Below, one piece after another: positions 25,712 to 35,103 of a stretch of 64,000 bases of DNA; positions within the stretch are counted from its first letter, which is position 1; every line of letters begins with the position of its first letter. This DNA is from JANMDR01 sp031409495 (GTDB lineage Bacteria > Pseudomonadota > Gammaproteobacteria > Burkholderiales > Usitatibacteraceae). The position numbers and the translations under genes are program-made. The stretch lies in the NCBI GenBank assembly GCA_031409495.1, contig JANNXI010000201.1:4075-68074 (forward strand). Direction: 5' to 3'. Below the pieces are notes generated by a model. It saw nothing but the letters and a program-made list of their open reading frames with translations. It was not told the DNA's origin and searched no databases.

Positions 25712-26683
25712 CTACAAATTATTCGAAAGCGAGTTTACTACAAAAGTTTTTGCTTGCAATAGCGTTTCATTGCCAGAAGCACTTACCTTTTCTTGCCAAT
25801 GCTGTTGCGCCAACAACGCCTGTGCCACATCGGTAAAAGCTGCAAAAATACATGCACCCGAACCTGTCATGCGTGCTGGGAACGCGCTTTTTGCATCACT
25901 TACTTTCTGAAGTAGTGTCAAGGCTTCCGCTACTGCTGCAAACTGGCTTGTCACCACGCTTTGCATATCGTTTTTAAAGCCCGCAAGATCAGAGGCAGAA
26001 AAACTTAAACAAGCGCTTGAAACATGTTCTTTTTCAGCATCGTGGGTGTTGCCCTGCATAACACCAGAAAAGTCCGATATTGTGAGGGTTTTTGTGCTTC
26101 TTGTCAATTCAGGCGCTGCAAAAATTGCCGGAGTTGGTACATGAACATCGGGTTTAACCACTAAATACGTAAAGTTTGGTAGCTTAACGGCGCGTAACTG
26201 CTCGCCGATGCCTTGGGCGAAGGCGCTATGACCGAAAAGAAAAAATGGTACGTCGGCGCCTAGTGCCAACCCAATTTTTGCTAAAACCACATTAGGGTAG
26301 CGAAATTCCCACAGTTTATTTAGCGTTGTTAGTGTGGACGCGGCGTCAGAACTGCCGCCTCCCAAGCCGCCGCCCATTGGGATACGCTTTTCAACCGCTA
26401 TTTTGGCACCGCATGAAGCGGCGTTAGCGATGCCATCTGCGCATGCGTGGGTGCGTAGAGCAACGGCTGCGCGAATGATTAAATCTTGGGCTTCTGGCAC
26501 GTTTTCAATGTCGTTGGCACGGCGGATATGGCCGGTATGGTTGATTTCAAAGTGCAAGGTATCGCATAAATCAATCGGTGTGAAAACGCTTTCAATCGCA
26601 TGGTAGCCATCAGCGCGCCTTCCGGTAATGTGCAAAAATAAATTGAGTTTTGCGGGTGCAATTGCTGTGGTGACGTCGTTCAT
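25712..26683 (-). CDS. ispE: 4-diphosphocytidyl-2-C-methyl-D-erythritol kinase
   Basis: 323 residues from the ATG at 26683, which overlaps the lolB stop codon; an upstream in-frame start to 26710 lies inside lolB. MEP-pathway kinase for isoprenoid precursors. APAKLNLFLHITGRRADGYH near the N terminus and the GHMP ATP motif PMGGGLGGGSSDAAS are typical; MTGSGACIFAAF is near the C terminus. A longer than usual loop (about 195-232, with SDFSGVMQGNTHDAEKEH) precedes the conserved KNDMQSVV segment. Confidence 0.95.
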   Translation of the reverse strand: MNDVTTAIAPAKLNLFLHITGRRADGYHAIESVFTPIDLCDTLHFEINHTGHIRRANDIENVPEAQDLIIRAAVALRTHACADGIANAASCGAKIAVEKRIPMGGGLGGGSSDAASTLTTLNKLWEFRYPNVVLAKIGLALGADVPFFLFGHSAFAQGIGEQLRAVKLPNFTYLVVKPDVHVPTPAIFAAPELTRSTKTLTISDFSGVMQGNTHDAEKEHVSSACLSFSASDLAGFKNDMQSVVTSQFAAVAEALTLLQKVSDAKSAFPARMTGSGACIFAAFTDVAQALLAQQHWQEKVSASGNETLLQAKTFVVNSLSNNL

Positions 26684-27276
26684 TTTGCTAAAAAGGCTAA
26701 GTTTTCCCAACCATCAATAAATAATTTTATGGTGGTATCTCCACTGCGCGCTAAAAGCCGTTGCGCAATGGTTTGCCCGTTCACCTGTTGCGTGGCTTCC
26801 GCGGTTACCTGCCAATCAATTTCGTCGATTTTGAATGTTGCTACCGCGCCATTGGTGGGTAAGCCAATGAGTTGGACCCAGTCGATAATATGGTCAACAC
26901 GAATAGTCATTCCTAGCGCCTGCGCTACTAGAGCATCTAAGGTTTCTGCTTGTCCAACGGATGCGCCACCGTTGATGCTATCGCCGCGGGATAGTGTTGC
27001 GCTACCATTGGCTGATTGACTAAGTTTGGCCACTTGTACACCTAATGGGCCGGTGACGTTTATTGTTTGTCCCGTACTATCTTTTTTCCACACAACACGT
27101 GCGGAATCAATTTTTTGCCCCTGACGTACGCTCAATCGTGCATCAAGCTGAAACGATTTCGCGGAAATCGCAACCAACTTGCTGGGCGCAGGTGGAGCGA
27201 TCATTGCCGTAGACGCGCAACCGTTGAGAACCAAAAATGCTAGCAAGACTATTGCCTTTGTAGCCGAAGCACTCAA
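26680..27276 (-). CDS. lolB: Outer-membrane lipoprotein LolB
   Basis: 198 residues. Receives lipoproteins from LolA and inserts them in the outer membrane. Lipoprotein signal with lipobox LNGC (Cys near residue 20), then the LolB fold (FQLDARLSVRQGQKIDSARVVWKK, NVTGPLGVQVAKL). Overlaps both the TPR gene (4 bases) and ispE, the conserved TPR - lolB - ispE operon. Confidence 0.9.
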   Translation of the reverse strand: MSASATKAIVLLAFLVLNGCASTAMIAPPAPSKLVAISAKSFQLDARLSVRQGQKIDSARVVWKKDSTGQTINVTGPLGVQVAKLSQSANGSATLSRGDSINGGASVGQAETLDALVAQALGMTIRVDHIIDWVQLIGLPTNGAVATFKIDEIDWQVTAEATQQVNGQTIAQRLLARSGDTTIKLFIDGWENLAFLAK

Positions 27277-29096
27277 TTGGCGAGCTTAGCGTACTTGGCA
27301 ATCACTGCCAGTAAAGCGTCATTATTGGGATGGTCTTTTATGGCTGCCGCCCATATTCTACGGGCTTCGTCAGGCTGATTATTTACCCACAGCGCCTCAC
27401 CCAAATGCGCGGCAATTTCACCGTCAGAACGCTTTTTATATGCGCGTTGCAGGGTTTCTACCGCAAGGGCTACTTTGCCCATTTTAAATTGCAACCAACC
27501 TAAACTATCGATGATGAAAGCGTCTTCGGGGCTTAGTTTTACCGCAACATCAATCAAATCACTCGCTTCTGCGAAGCGGGTGGTGTGTTCGGTGAGCATG
27601 TACCCTAAAGCATTGTGTGCTTGTGCGTGATCGGGCTGCAATCGAATTACTGCGCGTAAATCTGCTTCTGCCACATCAAGTTTAGTAAGTTTTTCAGCCA
27701 GCATCGAACGATCGTAAAGTAGGTCAATTGTGTCTGGCGCGGCATCAATAGCGTTGGAGAGCCAAGTAAATGCGCGGCCTAGCTGCTTTTCTTCGCGCAG
27801 CAACTGCGCCATTGCTAAAATAACGCCGGTGCGATGTTCTGGGTTTTCAATGTTGCCGTCAAGCAGCTTTTGCAAGTGCGCTTCGGCCGCTGGCAGTCCG
27901 GCGGTTTTGGTCAATAACTTAGCAATCCTCGCTTGCGCGGGTAAAAAATAGTTGCCTTTGGTGACCAGTTGATAGCTTGCAAGCGCATTGCGTATGTCCT
28001 TCTTGCCTTCTTGCGCCGCACCCAAATTAAAATACACGGGTGATTTTTCAGCGATGCTCGGTTCGATTGAAAGTACGCGTTGCAGCATGGTTTCCGCGTC
28101 CACAAAGTCGTCCATTTCTAGCGATAGCAGTGCCGCCGCGTACGCGGGTTCAGCGTTGTTGGGTGCGGCTTTCATGGCCAGTCTAAATTCTTCGCGTGCG
28201 GATAAATAGGCTTTGGCACCTACATGCAGTCGCGCCAACATCATCTGCACTTCAACGCGCTCGGGCGATACGGTTGGGTTTGATGCTAAGTAGGCCGTGA
28301 GCAGCGCTGTGGCTTCATCGTCGCGCTTGCTTTCGAGCAAGATGCGGGCGTGTAGCATTGCTGCGCGGGAATCTTCTGACCAATTATTTTTTATCTTGCG
28401 TGCCTTCTCCACCCGTATTAAGGCTTCAGGCAACTCGTTGGCTAGCAGCTGCGCTTGGGCAATTGCAAACTGTGCTTCGGGCAAATGGGCTAGGGGCATC
28501 GCCAAACTTTGTACCGCTTTTGACACCGCTGCTTTGTCATTAAAGCGTTCCATTAGGCCACCCATCTGCATCAGCAGCAACGGTGCATGCCGCGGCTCAG
28601 CGAGCAATTTCGCAAAGCCTTCGGTGGCAGTTTCAAGTGTCGCCGGTACGTTGGGGCGGCTACCTGCAAGCACCATTACCGCCTGCCGGGCCAGTGCGGA
28701 AGAACGATCTAGTTCAAGCCATAGCAGGGCGTTGTCCAGCGCTGCGTCGGTATCGCGCTGTTTAAATGCCACTTCCATGGCGCGGCGCGCTAAACGGGCA
28801 TCTTGCTTGCTGTTGGCCAGCCGAGACAGCGTTGCTAACGCGGTCGGTTCGTCGCCGCGCTGTATGGCTATTTCGGACAGTAAATATTGATACAAAAAAT
28901 TCGCTTGCTCTTCGCCGCTGCGCAGGGTTGGCGCTACGCGCTTAGGCTGACTTTGCGTTTGGCTGTAAGGCTGTGCTTCAGCGCTTGGTGCAGTGATGAC
29001 GAAGCCAGTTGCGAGTGCTATGGCTAACGCTGCTGCCAACTTTGTTGTTAACAACGGTGGCCGAGACTGCATGTTAGATGAAATCGATTTCTGCAT
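27273..29096 (-). CDS. Exported tetratricopeptide-repeat protein
   Basis: About 607 residues from the ATG at 29096; ATG at 29072 is possible. Signal peptide ends near TAPSAEAQ. The rest is a solenoid of TPR units (QARLARRAMEVAFKQRDTDAALDNALLWLELDRSS, AYAAALLSLEMDDFVDAETMLQRVLSIEPS, ALGYMLTEH, DSLGWLQFKMGKVALAVETLQRAYKK), about a dozen in all. Likely a periplasmic or outer-membrane scaffold; the exact partner is unknown. It heads the lolB - ispE operon and is divergent from mutM. Confidence 0.87.
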   Translation of the reverse strand: MQKSISSNMQSRPPLLTTKLAAALAIALATGFVITAPSAEAQPYSQTQSQPKRVAPTLRSGEEQANFLYQYLLSEIAIQRGDEPTALATLSRLANSKQDARLARRAMEVAFKQRDTDAALDNALLWLELDRSSALARQAVMVLAGSRPNVPATLETATEGFAKLLAEPRHAPLLLMQMGGLMERFNDKAAVSKAVQSLAMPLAHLPEAQFAIAQAQLLANELPEALIRVEKARKIKNNWSEDSRAAMLHARILLESKRDDEATALLTAYLASNPTVSPERVEVQMMLARLHVGAKAYLSAREEFRLAMKAAPNNAEPAYAAALLSLEMDDFVDAETMLQRVLSIEPSIAEKSPVYFNLGAAQEGKKDIRNALASYQLVTKGNYFLPAQARIAKLLTKTAGLPAAEAHLQKLLDGNIENPEHRTGVILAMAQLLREEKQLGRAFTWLSNAIDAAPDTIDLLYDRSMLAEKLTKLDVAEADLRAVIRLQPDHAQAHNALGYMLTEHTTRFAEASDLIDVAVKLSPEDAFIIDSLGWLQFKMGKVALAVETLQRAYKKRSDGEIAAHLGEALWVNNQPDEARRIWAAAIKDHPNNDALLAVIAKYAKLAN

Positions 29097-29158
29097 AATA
29101 GAGCGCCTAAAAACGAGCAAAATTGATGAGCGGCACTACTTAGCCGCTACGTGTGTTT

Positions 29159-29191
29159 GGTGGATAGAACCTATTTTAGCTATTATTGGTG
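29159..29191. repeat. Candidate copy S of the 33-bp palindrome (upstream of mutM)
   Basis: It keeps TGGA at the left and CCTATTTTAG in the centre at the right spacing. The right arm is lost. It lies about 50 bases before the mutM ATG, so the TATTTT could equally be part of a promoter. Confidence 0.35.
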
Positions 29192-29237
29192 GAACAAACG
29201 TTTAATCTGCAATCCTGCAATTTATCCAGCCACTCCT

Positions 29238-30062
29238 ATGCCAGAGTTACCAGAAGTTGAAACCACTCGATTAGGCCTTTTGCCACACGCTGCAGGCCGA
29301 AAAATAGTCACGATCATCGTCCGTGATTATCGTTTGCGCTGGCCGATTCCGGCCAATATTGCTGCAACAATAGAAGGTCAAACCATCACTGATATAAGGC
29401 GGCGAGGCAAGTATTTATTGTTTGCCCTAGAAAACGGTTTTTTGCTTTCGCACCTAGGTATGTCGGGTACGTTGCGCGCCTACCAACAAGCTGAAGTTCC
29501 GGCGCTTGCCAAACATGATCATGTCGATATCGTTCTTAGCGATGGCACGTTGTTGCGGTATGCAGATCCGCGTCGTTTTGGCGCGCTATTGTGGATTGCT
29601 GGGGCGCAGCCACAGCATCCGTTGCTCGATAGTTTAGGGCCAGAACCGTTAACGGATACGGGTTTTAATGGCGATTATCTTTTTGATAAAAGTCGCAAAA
29701 AAACCCAGAGCATTAAGCAATTTATTATGGATGGTCATGTGGTGGTTGGCGTAGGCAATATTTATGCTTCTGAATCGTTGTTTCGGGCGGGAATTCACCC
29801 CGCGCGCCAAGCCGGGCGGGTGTCGCGTGCCCGCTATGCGCGTTTAGTTGTGGTTGTTTGCGAAACCCTGCGTGATGCCCTAGCCGCGGGAGGTTCCTCG
29901 CTCCGTGACTATGTGGGTGCAGACGGAGATGACGGTTATTTTCAGATTAATGCTTTTGCCTACGGACGCGAAGGTGAGCCGTGCAGGGTCTGTGCTCAGC
30001 CAATCATGCAAATTCGCCAAGGCCAGCGCGCCACGTTCTTCTGTAAAAAGTGCCAAAAGTAG
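29238..30062 (+). CDS. mutM: Formamidopyrimidine-DNA glycosylase
   Basis: 274 residues from the ATG at 29238, which exposes the obligatory N-terminal MPELPEVE (Pro as catalytic nucleophile after Met removal). Removes 8-oxoguanine and nicks the strand. LLSHLGMSG with the beta-elimination Lys region, GVGNIYASESLFRAGI helix-two-turn-helix, and the C-terminal zinc finger CRVCAQP...FFCKKC are intact. Confidence 0.97.
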   Translation: MPELPEVETTRLGLLPHAAGRKIVTIIVRDYRLRWPIPANIAATIEGQTITDIRRRGKYLLFALENGFLLSHLGMSGTLRAYQQAEVPALAKHDHVDIVLSDGTLLRYADPRRFGALLWIAGAQPQHPLLDSLGPEPLTDTGFNGDYLFDKSRKKTQSIKQFIMDGHVVVGVGNIYASESLFRAGIHPARQAGRVSRARYARLVVVVCETLRDALAAGGSSLRDYVGADGDDGYFQINAFAYGREGEPCRVCAQPIMQIRQGQRATFFCKKCQK

Positions 30063-30085
30063 TCAAAAGTAGCCATTCAGCGGAG

Positions 30086-30136
30086 GCGACTTCTACATTC
30101 CGTGCGATTTAGCGAAGTCAGGATGTGAGGCGTCGC
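30086..30136. repeat. Imperfect inverted repeat between mutM and the dynamin-like gene
   Basis: GCGAC at the left end and GTCGC at the right end enclose further complementary stretches (GACTTC with GAAGTC, ACATTCC with GGATGT). It could fold as a mutM 3' hairpin. Only one copy was seen. Confidence 0.35.
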
Positions 30137-30253
30137 AAAATCGAGTCCAACTTTCTAGTACGATAAGCAGTATTATTGAATTGCAGGCGGTTGAATTGTG
30201 CAGTGGCCCGTCGCAAACGCACAAAATCCTAAAAATGGCGCTTTAGCAGGCAT

Positions 30254-32314
30254 ATGAATTCAAAAACAAAATTCCAAGCAACGCAGGTATCCCAACTGAC
30301 GGAACGACTTGCTGCGTTGCAGTCGTGGCGTTACGTTCACCAAGGGCAAATCGAAGCGGTGCGCGGATTGTTTAAGGCGCTGAAAATTAGTACCGTGGAT
30401 TCAGAATCAACATTAACTAAGCTCGAGAGTTTGGTGGTGCGTGAGCGGGTGAGTATTGCCTTTATCGGCAATATTGCTAGCGGTAAGTCCGAATTGATCA
30501 ATGCACTGTTCTTTACCGATACCGGGCGACGCTTAATGCCCTCGGGCTTAGGCCGTACTACCGCGTGCATTACGGAGTTACGGTTTGATCGTGAACGGCC
30601 TACTGGGGTGCGGTTGCTGCCCATTGAAACCCGCGAAAGTCCGCACACCCTAGCGCAATTGCGCAGCACGCCTTCAGAATGGCGGGTTTTTCCATTTGAA
30701 GCAGATCAAATGGAATCGGTAATGCGGGCGCTGGCCGCCATTTCTGAAACGAAGCGCGTATCACTTGAGCAGGCCGTGGCGCTGGGTTTGCACATTAGCG
30801 GGGTGGTAAAGCCAGGGCGCACCGAAGAGGAGCAATCGTTAGTCGATGTGCCGCGTTGGCGCTATGCGATTGTGAATTTCCCTCATGGCTTACTCGATGC
30901 TGGGTTAGTCGTAATTGATACCCCAGCCGTTGCCACCATGCGTTCAGAATCAGAATTTGTGCGTGATCGTTTGGCAGCCCTCGACGCTGCGATACTGGTG
31001 CTTGATGCCAACGAGGGTGCCACCAAAGTCGATATTGAAACTTGGCGTGACGTTTTAAATACGGGCAAGTCGCCTCGTGAGCAGGCCATCGCGCGCAGCG
31101 GTAAAGCCAACGACGGCCATAATGCGACAGCGCTACTATCGATGGATGATCAAGCGAAGTTAATCGCCCTTAATCGTATCGATGAAATAGACCTAGGGGC
31201 TGATGCGCAGAGTAGCCCGACCGCTTTTTTACGCCAGTTGGATCAGCAAGTGCATGCCGTGGCTGAGCTGTTGCACGCCGACCCAATGGCCATCATCGCG
31301 GTGTCTGCCAAGCTTGGTTTGCTGGGCCGCTTAACAAGTGAGCCTGATAAATCAGCACGAAGTCGCTTGTATCAATTGGAGCGTGCCATTGCTAAAAACT
31401 TGCCTGATGGCCGCCAAAACGGGGTCAGTGGGATTGTTGCCGATACCCTAATGGCGATGCTGGGTGAGGTAAAAGATAATTTAAGTAATGAGCACATCAG
31501 CGGCTTAGAGAGGCTAAAGGTACTCAGCCACTTGCGACGAAAAAATGAAATGATGCTGAGTCAACTAACATTGCAAGCAGGCGCCAAGCAAGATAAGCTA
31601 GATGGCTTAACCAAAGCGCTGAGGGCTTCAAAAGGCTTGCATGGCAGCATCTGCGACGAGATGTCGGGCATGGTACATGCAACAGTGATAAAGCTAGAGT
31701 TGGATGGCTTTAAGGCGCAAATGCGCCCGCTTTCGCGACCGATGCAGGCAAATTTAGCGATGACAAAGCTCTTTCCGCAACTGAATACGCGTATTGGTAC
31801 GCTGCAAAGTAAAGTGGATGAACTTTACAACTTGTTTCTAGAAATGCGCCCAAAAATTTCACGCGAGCTTTTGGTAACTGGTGTAGACGGGGTAGTCGAT
31901 ATCGTGCCATTTCCGATCGCGCGCTTCCACGCCGAACTCGTAAACTTGCGCAATGAGGCTGATATTTTATTGCGGCAAGACGACAAGCGCCCAGAAGCGG
32001 TGAGAGACAAAGAATTTAATACTTCGGTGGGTGACCGCGTACAGAAAATGTTCGACATCGCAAATCGCGAATCACAAGTGTGGGCAAAGAGCCTATTTGC
32101 AGAACTGGAAAAACCCGTTGAGGTTGCGCGCAGGCAAATGCTCGGTCGGGTCGAAAATATCGATAAAATGAACGGCGCAGAAATTGATTTAGCCGAAAGT
32201 ATCTCTAGCCTGCAAGCTACCATGGACGTTGTAAAGAGCCGGCGTAAGTCGTTGGATGACGTGCTGGAATCGGTTACGCGTCAGCTCGGTTTGGCCAGTC
32301 AAGCGGTCGTATAA
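30254..32314 (+). CDS. Dynamin-like GTPase
   Basis: 686 residues. N-terminal helical part, then a dynamin-family G domain: P-loop FIGNIASGKSELINAL (about 73-88), switch region with GRTTACITELRF, G3 VVIDTPAV and G4 ALNRIDEI (NRxD in place of TKxD). The C-terminal half (about 400-680) is helical with coiled-coil character. No signal peptide; likely a peripheral membrane GTPase. Bacterial dynamin-like proteins remodel or protect membranes; the role here is not known. It stands alone, with a 190-base upstream gap. Confidence 0.85.
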   Translation: MNSKTKFQATQVSQLTERLAALQSWRYVHQGQIEAVRGLFKALKISTVDSESTLTKLESLVVRERVSIAFIGNIASGKSELINALFFTDTGRRLMPSGLGRTTACITELRFDRERPTGVRLLPIETRESPHTLAQLRSTPSEWRVFPFEADQMESVMRALAAISETKRVSLEQAVALGLHISGVVKPGRTEEEQSLVDVPRWRYAIVNFPHGLLDAGLVVIDTPAVATMRSESEFVRDRLAALDAAILVLDANEGATKVDIETWRDVLNTGKSPREQAIARSGKANDGHNATALLSMDDQAKLIALNRIDEIDLGADAQSSPTAFLRQLDQQVHAVAELLHADPMAIIAVSAKLGLLGRLTSEPDKSARSRLYQLERAIAKNLPDGRQNGVSGIVADTLMAMLGEVKDNLSNEHISGLERLKVLSHLRRKNEMMLSQLTLQAGAKQDKLDGLTKALRASKGLHGSICDEMSGMVHATVIKLELDGFKAQMRPLSRPMQANLAMTKLFPQLNTRIGTLQSKVDELYNLFLEMRPKISRELLVTGVDGVVDIVPFPIARFHAELVNLRNEADILLRQDDKRPEAVRDKEFNTSVGDRVQKMFDIANRESQVWAKSLFAELEKPVEVARRQMLGRVENIDKMNGAEIDLAESISSLQATMDVVKSRRKSLDDVLESVTRQLGLASQAVV

Positions 32315-32393
32315 GTGGCTGGATGATGGCGCAGATGCCCACGACCCAAAGGTAGCCCCCTTGCGGGATATTTAGGGGATTGCGGCCATCAAT

Positions 32394-32657
32394 TTACGCT
32401 GCCACCTTCTTCAACCGCACCAAGGCCACAAATTTGGCGTGTAGTGCGTCTTTTGATTCTACAAAATCGGGATGCAACGGGATGCAATCTACCGGGCAAA
32501 CTTCTCGGCATTGGGGAGTGTCAAAATGGCCCACGCACTCAGTGCAGTTAGCGGGGTTGATTTCGTAGATTTCAACACCTTGGTAAATAGCATCATTTGG
32601 ACATTCTGGCTCGCAGACGTCGCAGTTTATGCATTGATCGGTGATCATCAAAGCCAT
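32394..32657 (-). CDS. YfhL-type 2[4Fe-4S] ferredoxin
   Basis: 87 residues. Two cluster motifs: CINCDVCEPECPNDAI at the N terminus and CTECVGHFDTPQCREVCPVDCI, the latter with the longer insert between Cys residues typical of YfhL/Allochromatium-type ferredoxins. Cytoplasmic electron carrier. Six bases after coaD, the usual betaproteobacterial neighbour. Confidence 0.93.
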   Translation of the reverse strand: MALMITDQCINCDVCEPECPNDAIYQGVEIYEINPANCTECVGHFDTPQCREVCPVDCIPLHPDFVESKDALHAKFVALVRLKKVAA

Positions 32658-32663
32658 GACGGT

Positions 32664-33149
32664 TTAGCCACTTTTATTGATTTTTGCTTTTAATGCAATT
32701 GCCGTGAGCGGATGCACAAAATCATCCACATTGCCGCCCAAATTGGCGATCTCGCGCACAATCGTGGCTGAAATGAACATGTATTTGTCGCTTGGCGTCA
32801 AAAACATAGTCTCCACACCGGGATTCAATTTGCGGTTCATGCCCGCCATTTGAAACTCATATTCAAAGTCAGATACAGCACGTAAACCCCGCAAAATTAC
32901 ATTGGCTTCTTGCGCGCGTAAAAATTCTGAAAGCAACCCAGTAAAGCTCACCACCCGTACATTAGGGTAAATACCCAATATTTGCTTGGCAAGATCAAGG
33001 CGTTCGTTGAGACTGAAAAATGGGCGTTTCGATTCGCTATGCGCTACCGCCACGACTACCTCGCCAAATAGCTTCGATGCGCGCGCGACGAGATCTTCAT
33101 GGCCTTTAGTAAGCGGATCAAAGGTTCCTGGGTAAACAGCTCTAATCAT
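32664..33149 (-). CDS. coaD: Phosphopantetheine adenylyltransferase
   Basis: 161 residues from the ATG at 33149 (MIRAVYPGTFDPLTKGHEDL), matching the family length; upstream in-frame Met codons add only six residues. Penultimate step of CoA synthesis. TKGH is the HxGH-type nucleotide-binding motif and ISATIVREIA the ISSxxVR motif. Confidence 0.96.
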   Translation of the reverse strand: MIRAVYPGTFDPLTKGHEDLVARASKLFGEVVVAVAHSESKRPFFSLNERLDLAKQILGIYPNVRVVSFTGLLSEFLRAQEANVILRGLRAVSDFEYEFQMAGMNRKLNPGVETMFLTPSDKYMFISATIVREIANLGGNVDDFVHPLTAIALKAKINKSG

Positions 33150-33171
33150 GATGGATAGCATTCGCAAAAAA

Positions 33172-33771
33172 TTATTTCAGTGATAGTAACGCAAAATGCA
33201 CGACACCCGCACGCGCTGCTTTTTCGACCTGCCAGACCCCAGTTTCGCCTACCAAGCTATCGGGCAGTGCGCTCGCCCATTCCACATACACGCGTGCGTA
33301 AGGGGCGAGCAGTGCTGGCAGTGCGGCCAGCGTGGGTTCCAACAAGGCGCTGGCAAAAGGTGGGTCGACAAACACCACGTCATACTTCAATCTGTTGTTT
33401 TGTAATTTCTGCAATCTGAGCACGGCGTCATCTTGGAAAATGACGCAGTTTTGAGCGGCCAGCAACATATGAGCCTGCTGAAGCGCCTCGCAAACAGCGC
33501 CGTTTGACTCAATCATGATCACACTCTGCGCACCTCTAGAGGCTGCCTCAAAACCCAGCGCACCACTGCCCGCGTAAACATCTAAGCAGTGTTTTCCATG
33601 AAGGGTTTGGCCTAGCCAATTAAACAAAGTTTCGCGAACTCGATCGCCAGTAGGGCGCAACCCTAACGCCGTAGGAAAGTTCAACACACGGCTGCGCCAT
33701 TCGCCGCCAATAATACGCACGTGGTTGCTTGTCCTTGATTTTGACGGTGATCGAGAAGTTTTTTTATGCAT
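33172..33771 (-). CDS. rsmD: 16S rRNA (guanine-966-N2)-methyltransferase
   Basis: 199 residues. RIIGGEWRSRVL, LRPTGDRVRETLFNWLG, the SAM site CLDVYAGSGALGFEAASRG and the catalytic VFVDPPF are the RsmD signature. Methylates 16S rRNA in the 30S subunit. Upstream of coaD by 22 bases and divergent from ftsY, a common arrangement. Confidence 0.96.
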   Translation of the reverse strand: MHKKTSRSPSKSRTSNHVRIIGGEWRSRVLNFPTALGLRPTGDRVRETLFNWLGQTLHGKHCLDVYAGSGALGFEAASRGAQSVIMIESNGAVCEALQQAHMLLAAQNCVIFQDDAVLRLQKLQNNRLKYDVVFVDPPFASALLEPTLAALPALLAPYARVYVEWASALPDSLVGETGVWQVEKAARAGVVHFALLSLK

Positions 33772-33923
33772 TGCCGATTTGCACTGGATGCGTCATGAAT
33801 CAAGACGCCGTGAGTTGAATAGCTTAAAATGCGCAAAGTGTAGCTGAATTTTTTAGAAATCGTTGCTGTATCGTTACTGTAACGCCGTAGTTGTTCCTAT
33901 TTTGTCTTAGAAAGCGCCTAGTT

Positions 33924-35000
33924 TTGTTTAATATTTTCAAATCAAAGAAACCACCAGAAGCGCTCCCGTTGCCTGCAACGGACGTACCAGCAGTACTTGT
34001 TCCGCTAGTCCAACCCGCGCCGCGCCAAGTAAATTTAGATGGGCCTGATTGGTTTTCACGCCTAAAAACGGGCTTAAGCAAGACCCGCGACGTCCTAAAT
34101 ACCGACGTTACCGAGCTTTTTTCGCGCCATGGTCAGATCGACGATGCGCTGTATGAGTCCCTTGAAACCACATTAATTACGGCCGACGTGGGGATTGCAG
34201 CCACGCAATCCTTACTCGACAATTTGAAGGAAGTTGCCAAGGCTAAAAAGCTGAGCGATCCTTTGTTGCTACAAGAAGAATTCAATATTTTGCTTGTTAA
34301 CCTGCTTGCACGCATCGCTAAACCGCTGCAGGTGGAAAACCCCAATCCCTTCGTGATCATGATTGTCGGCGTCAATGGTGCTGGCAAAACCACTACGATT
34401 GGCAAGCTCGCCAAATACTTCCAAAGTCAGGGTAAATCGGTGATGCTAGCCGCCGGTGATACCTTTCGTGCAGCCGCCCGCGAGCAACTGGCTACGTGGG
34501 GCGAACGTAACAATGTGACCGTAATATCAGCCACGCAAGGTGATTCCGCAGCGGTAATTTATGATGCCGTGCAATCGGCGAAGGCCCGTAAAATTGATGT
34601 CGTGTTGGCCGATACTGCGGGTCGTTTGCCGACACAAATGCACCTAATGGAAGAGATTAAAAAAGTAAAACGCGTAATCGCCAAAGCCATGCCCGCAGAA
34701 GGTAATAACGCTGCTGCACCGCATGAAGTGCTACTAGTGCTCGACGCTAACACTGGGCAAAACGGCGTGTCGCAAGTCAATGCGTTCGACCAAGCTTTGG
34801 GCCTTACCGGTTTAGTGGTTACCAAGCTAGATGGCACCGCCAAAGGTGGCATGTTGGCAGCCATTGCCGTGCGGCCAAGTTGCGTCAATGCGGCTGAACC
34901 CATCCCGGTGCGCTTCATCGGTGTGGGTGAAGGCATTGAAGATTTGCGGCCATTTGATGCGACCGAGTTTGTTGCGGCCTTGTTTGGAAAAGCGCGCTGA
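33924..35000 (+). CDS. ftsY: Signal recognition particle receptor FtsY
   Basis: About 358 residues from a TTG start at 33924 that gives MFNIFKSKK, the typical FtsY N terminus; no ATG is available there and the frame upstream has no family match. A short acidic/Pro-rich A domain is followed by N and G domains with P-loop GVNGAGKTTTIGKLA, DTAGRLP and TKLDGTAKGG. GTPase docking ribosome-SRP complexes at the inner membrane. Followed after about 100 bases by ftsE-ftsX. Confidence 0.95.
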   Translation: MFNIFKSKKPPEALPLPATDVPAVLVPLVQPAPRQVNLDGPDWFSRLKTGLSKTRDVLNTDVTELFSRHGQIDDALYESLETTLITADVGIAATQSLLDNLKEVAKAKKLSDPLLLQEEFNILLVNLLARIAKPLQVENPNPFVIMIVGVNGAGKTTTIGKLAKYFQSQGKSVMLAAGDTFRAAAREQLATWGERNNVTVISATQGDSAAVIYDAVQSAKARKIDVVLADTAGRLPTQMHLMEEIKKVKRVIAKAMPAEGNNAAAPHEVLLVLDANTGQNGVSQVNAFDQALGLTGLVVTKLDGTAKGGMLAAIAVRPSCVNAAEPIPVRFIGVGEGIEDLRPFDATEFVAALFGKAR

Positions 35001-35103
35001 TGGCGATTTTGCAGCGCTGCAAACGCCGTTGTTTCCGCCTACGCGGGCACCGAGCGTCATTTTCGGTTTTGCCGCGTTGCTGGCATTCAGTCAAGTTTCA
35101 AAA

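Noticed and set aside
32315..32393. Decayed palindrome copy after the dynamin-like gene (TGGCTGGA and GATATTTAGGGG)
   Set aside because: Pieces resemble the element but spacing is wrong and no pairing results.
34831..35103. N-terminal extension of the FtsE frame
   Set aside because: It overlaps the ftsY coding sequence in another frame and has no family similarity; the ATG at 35104 gives the standard FtsE N terminus.
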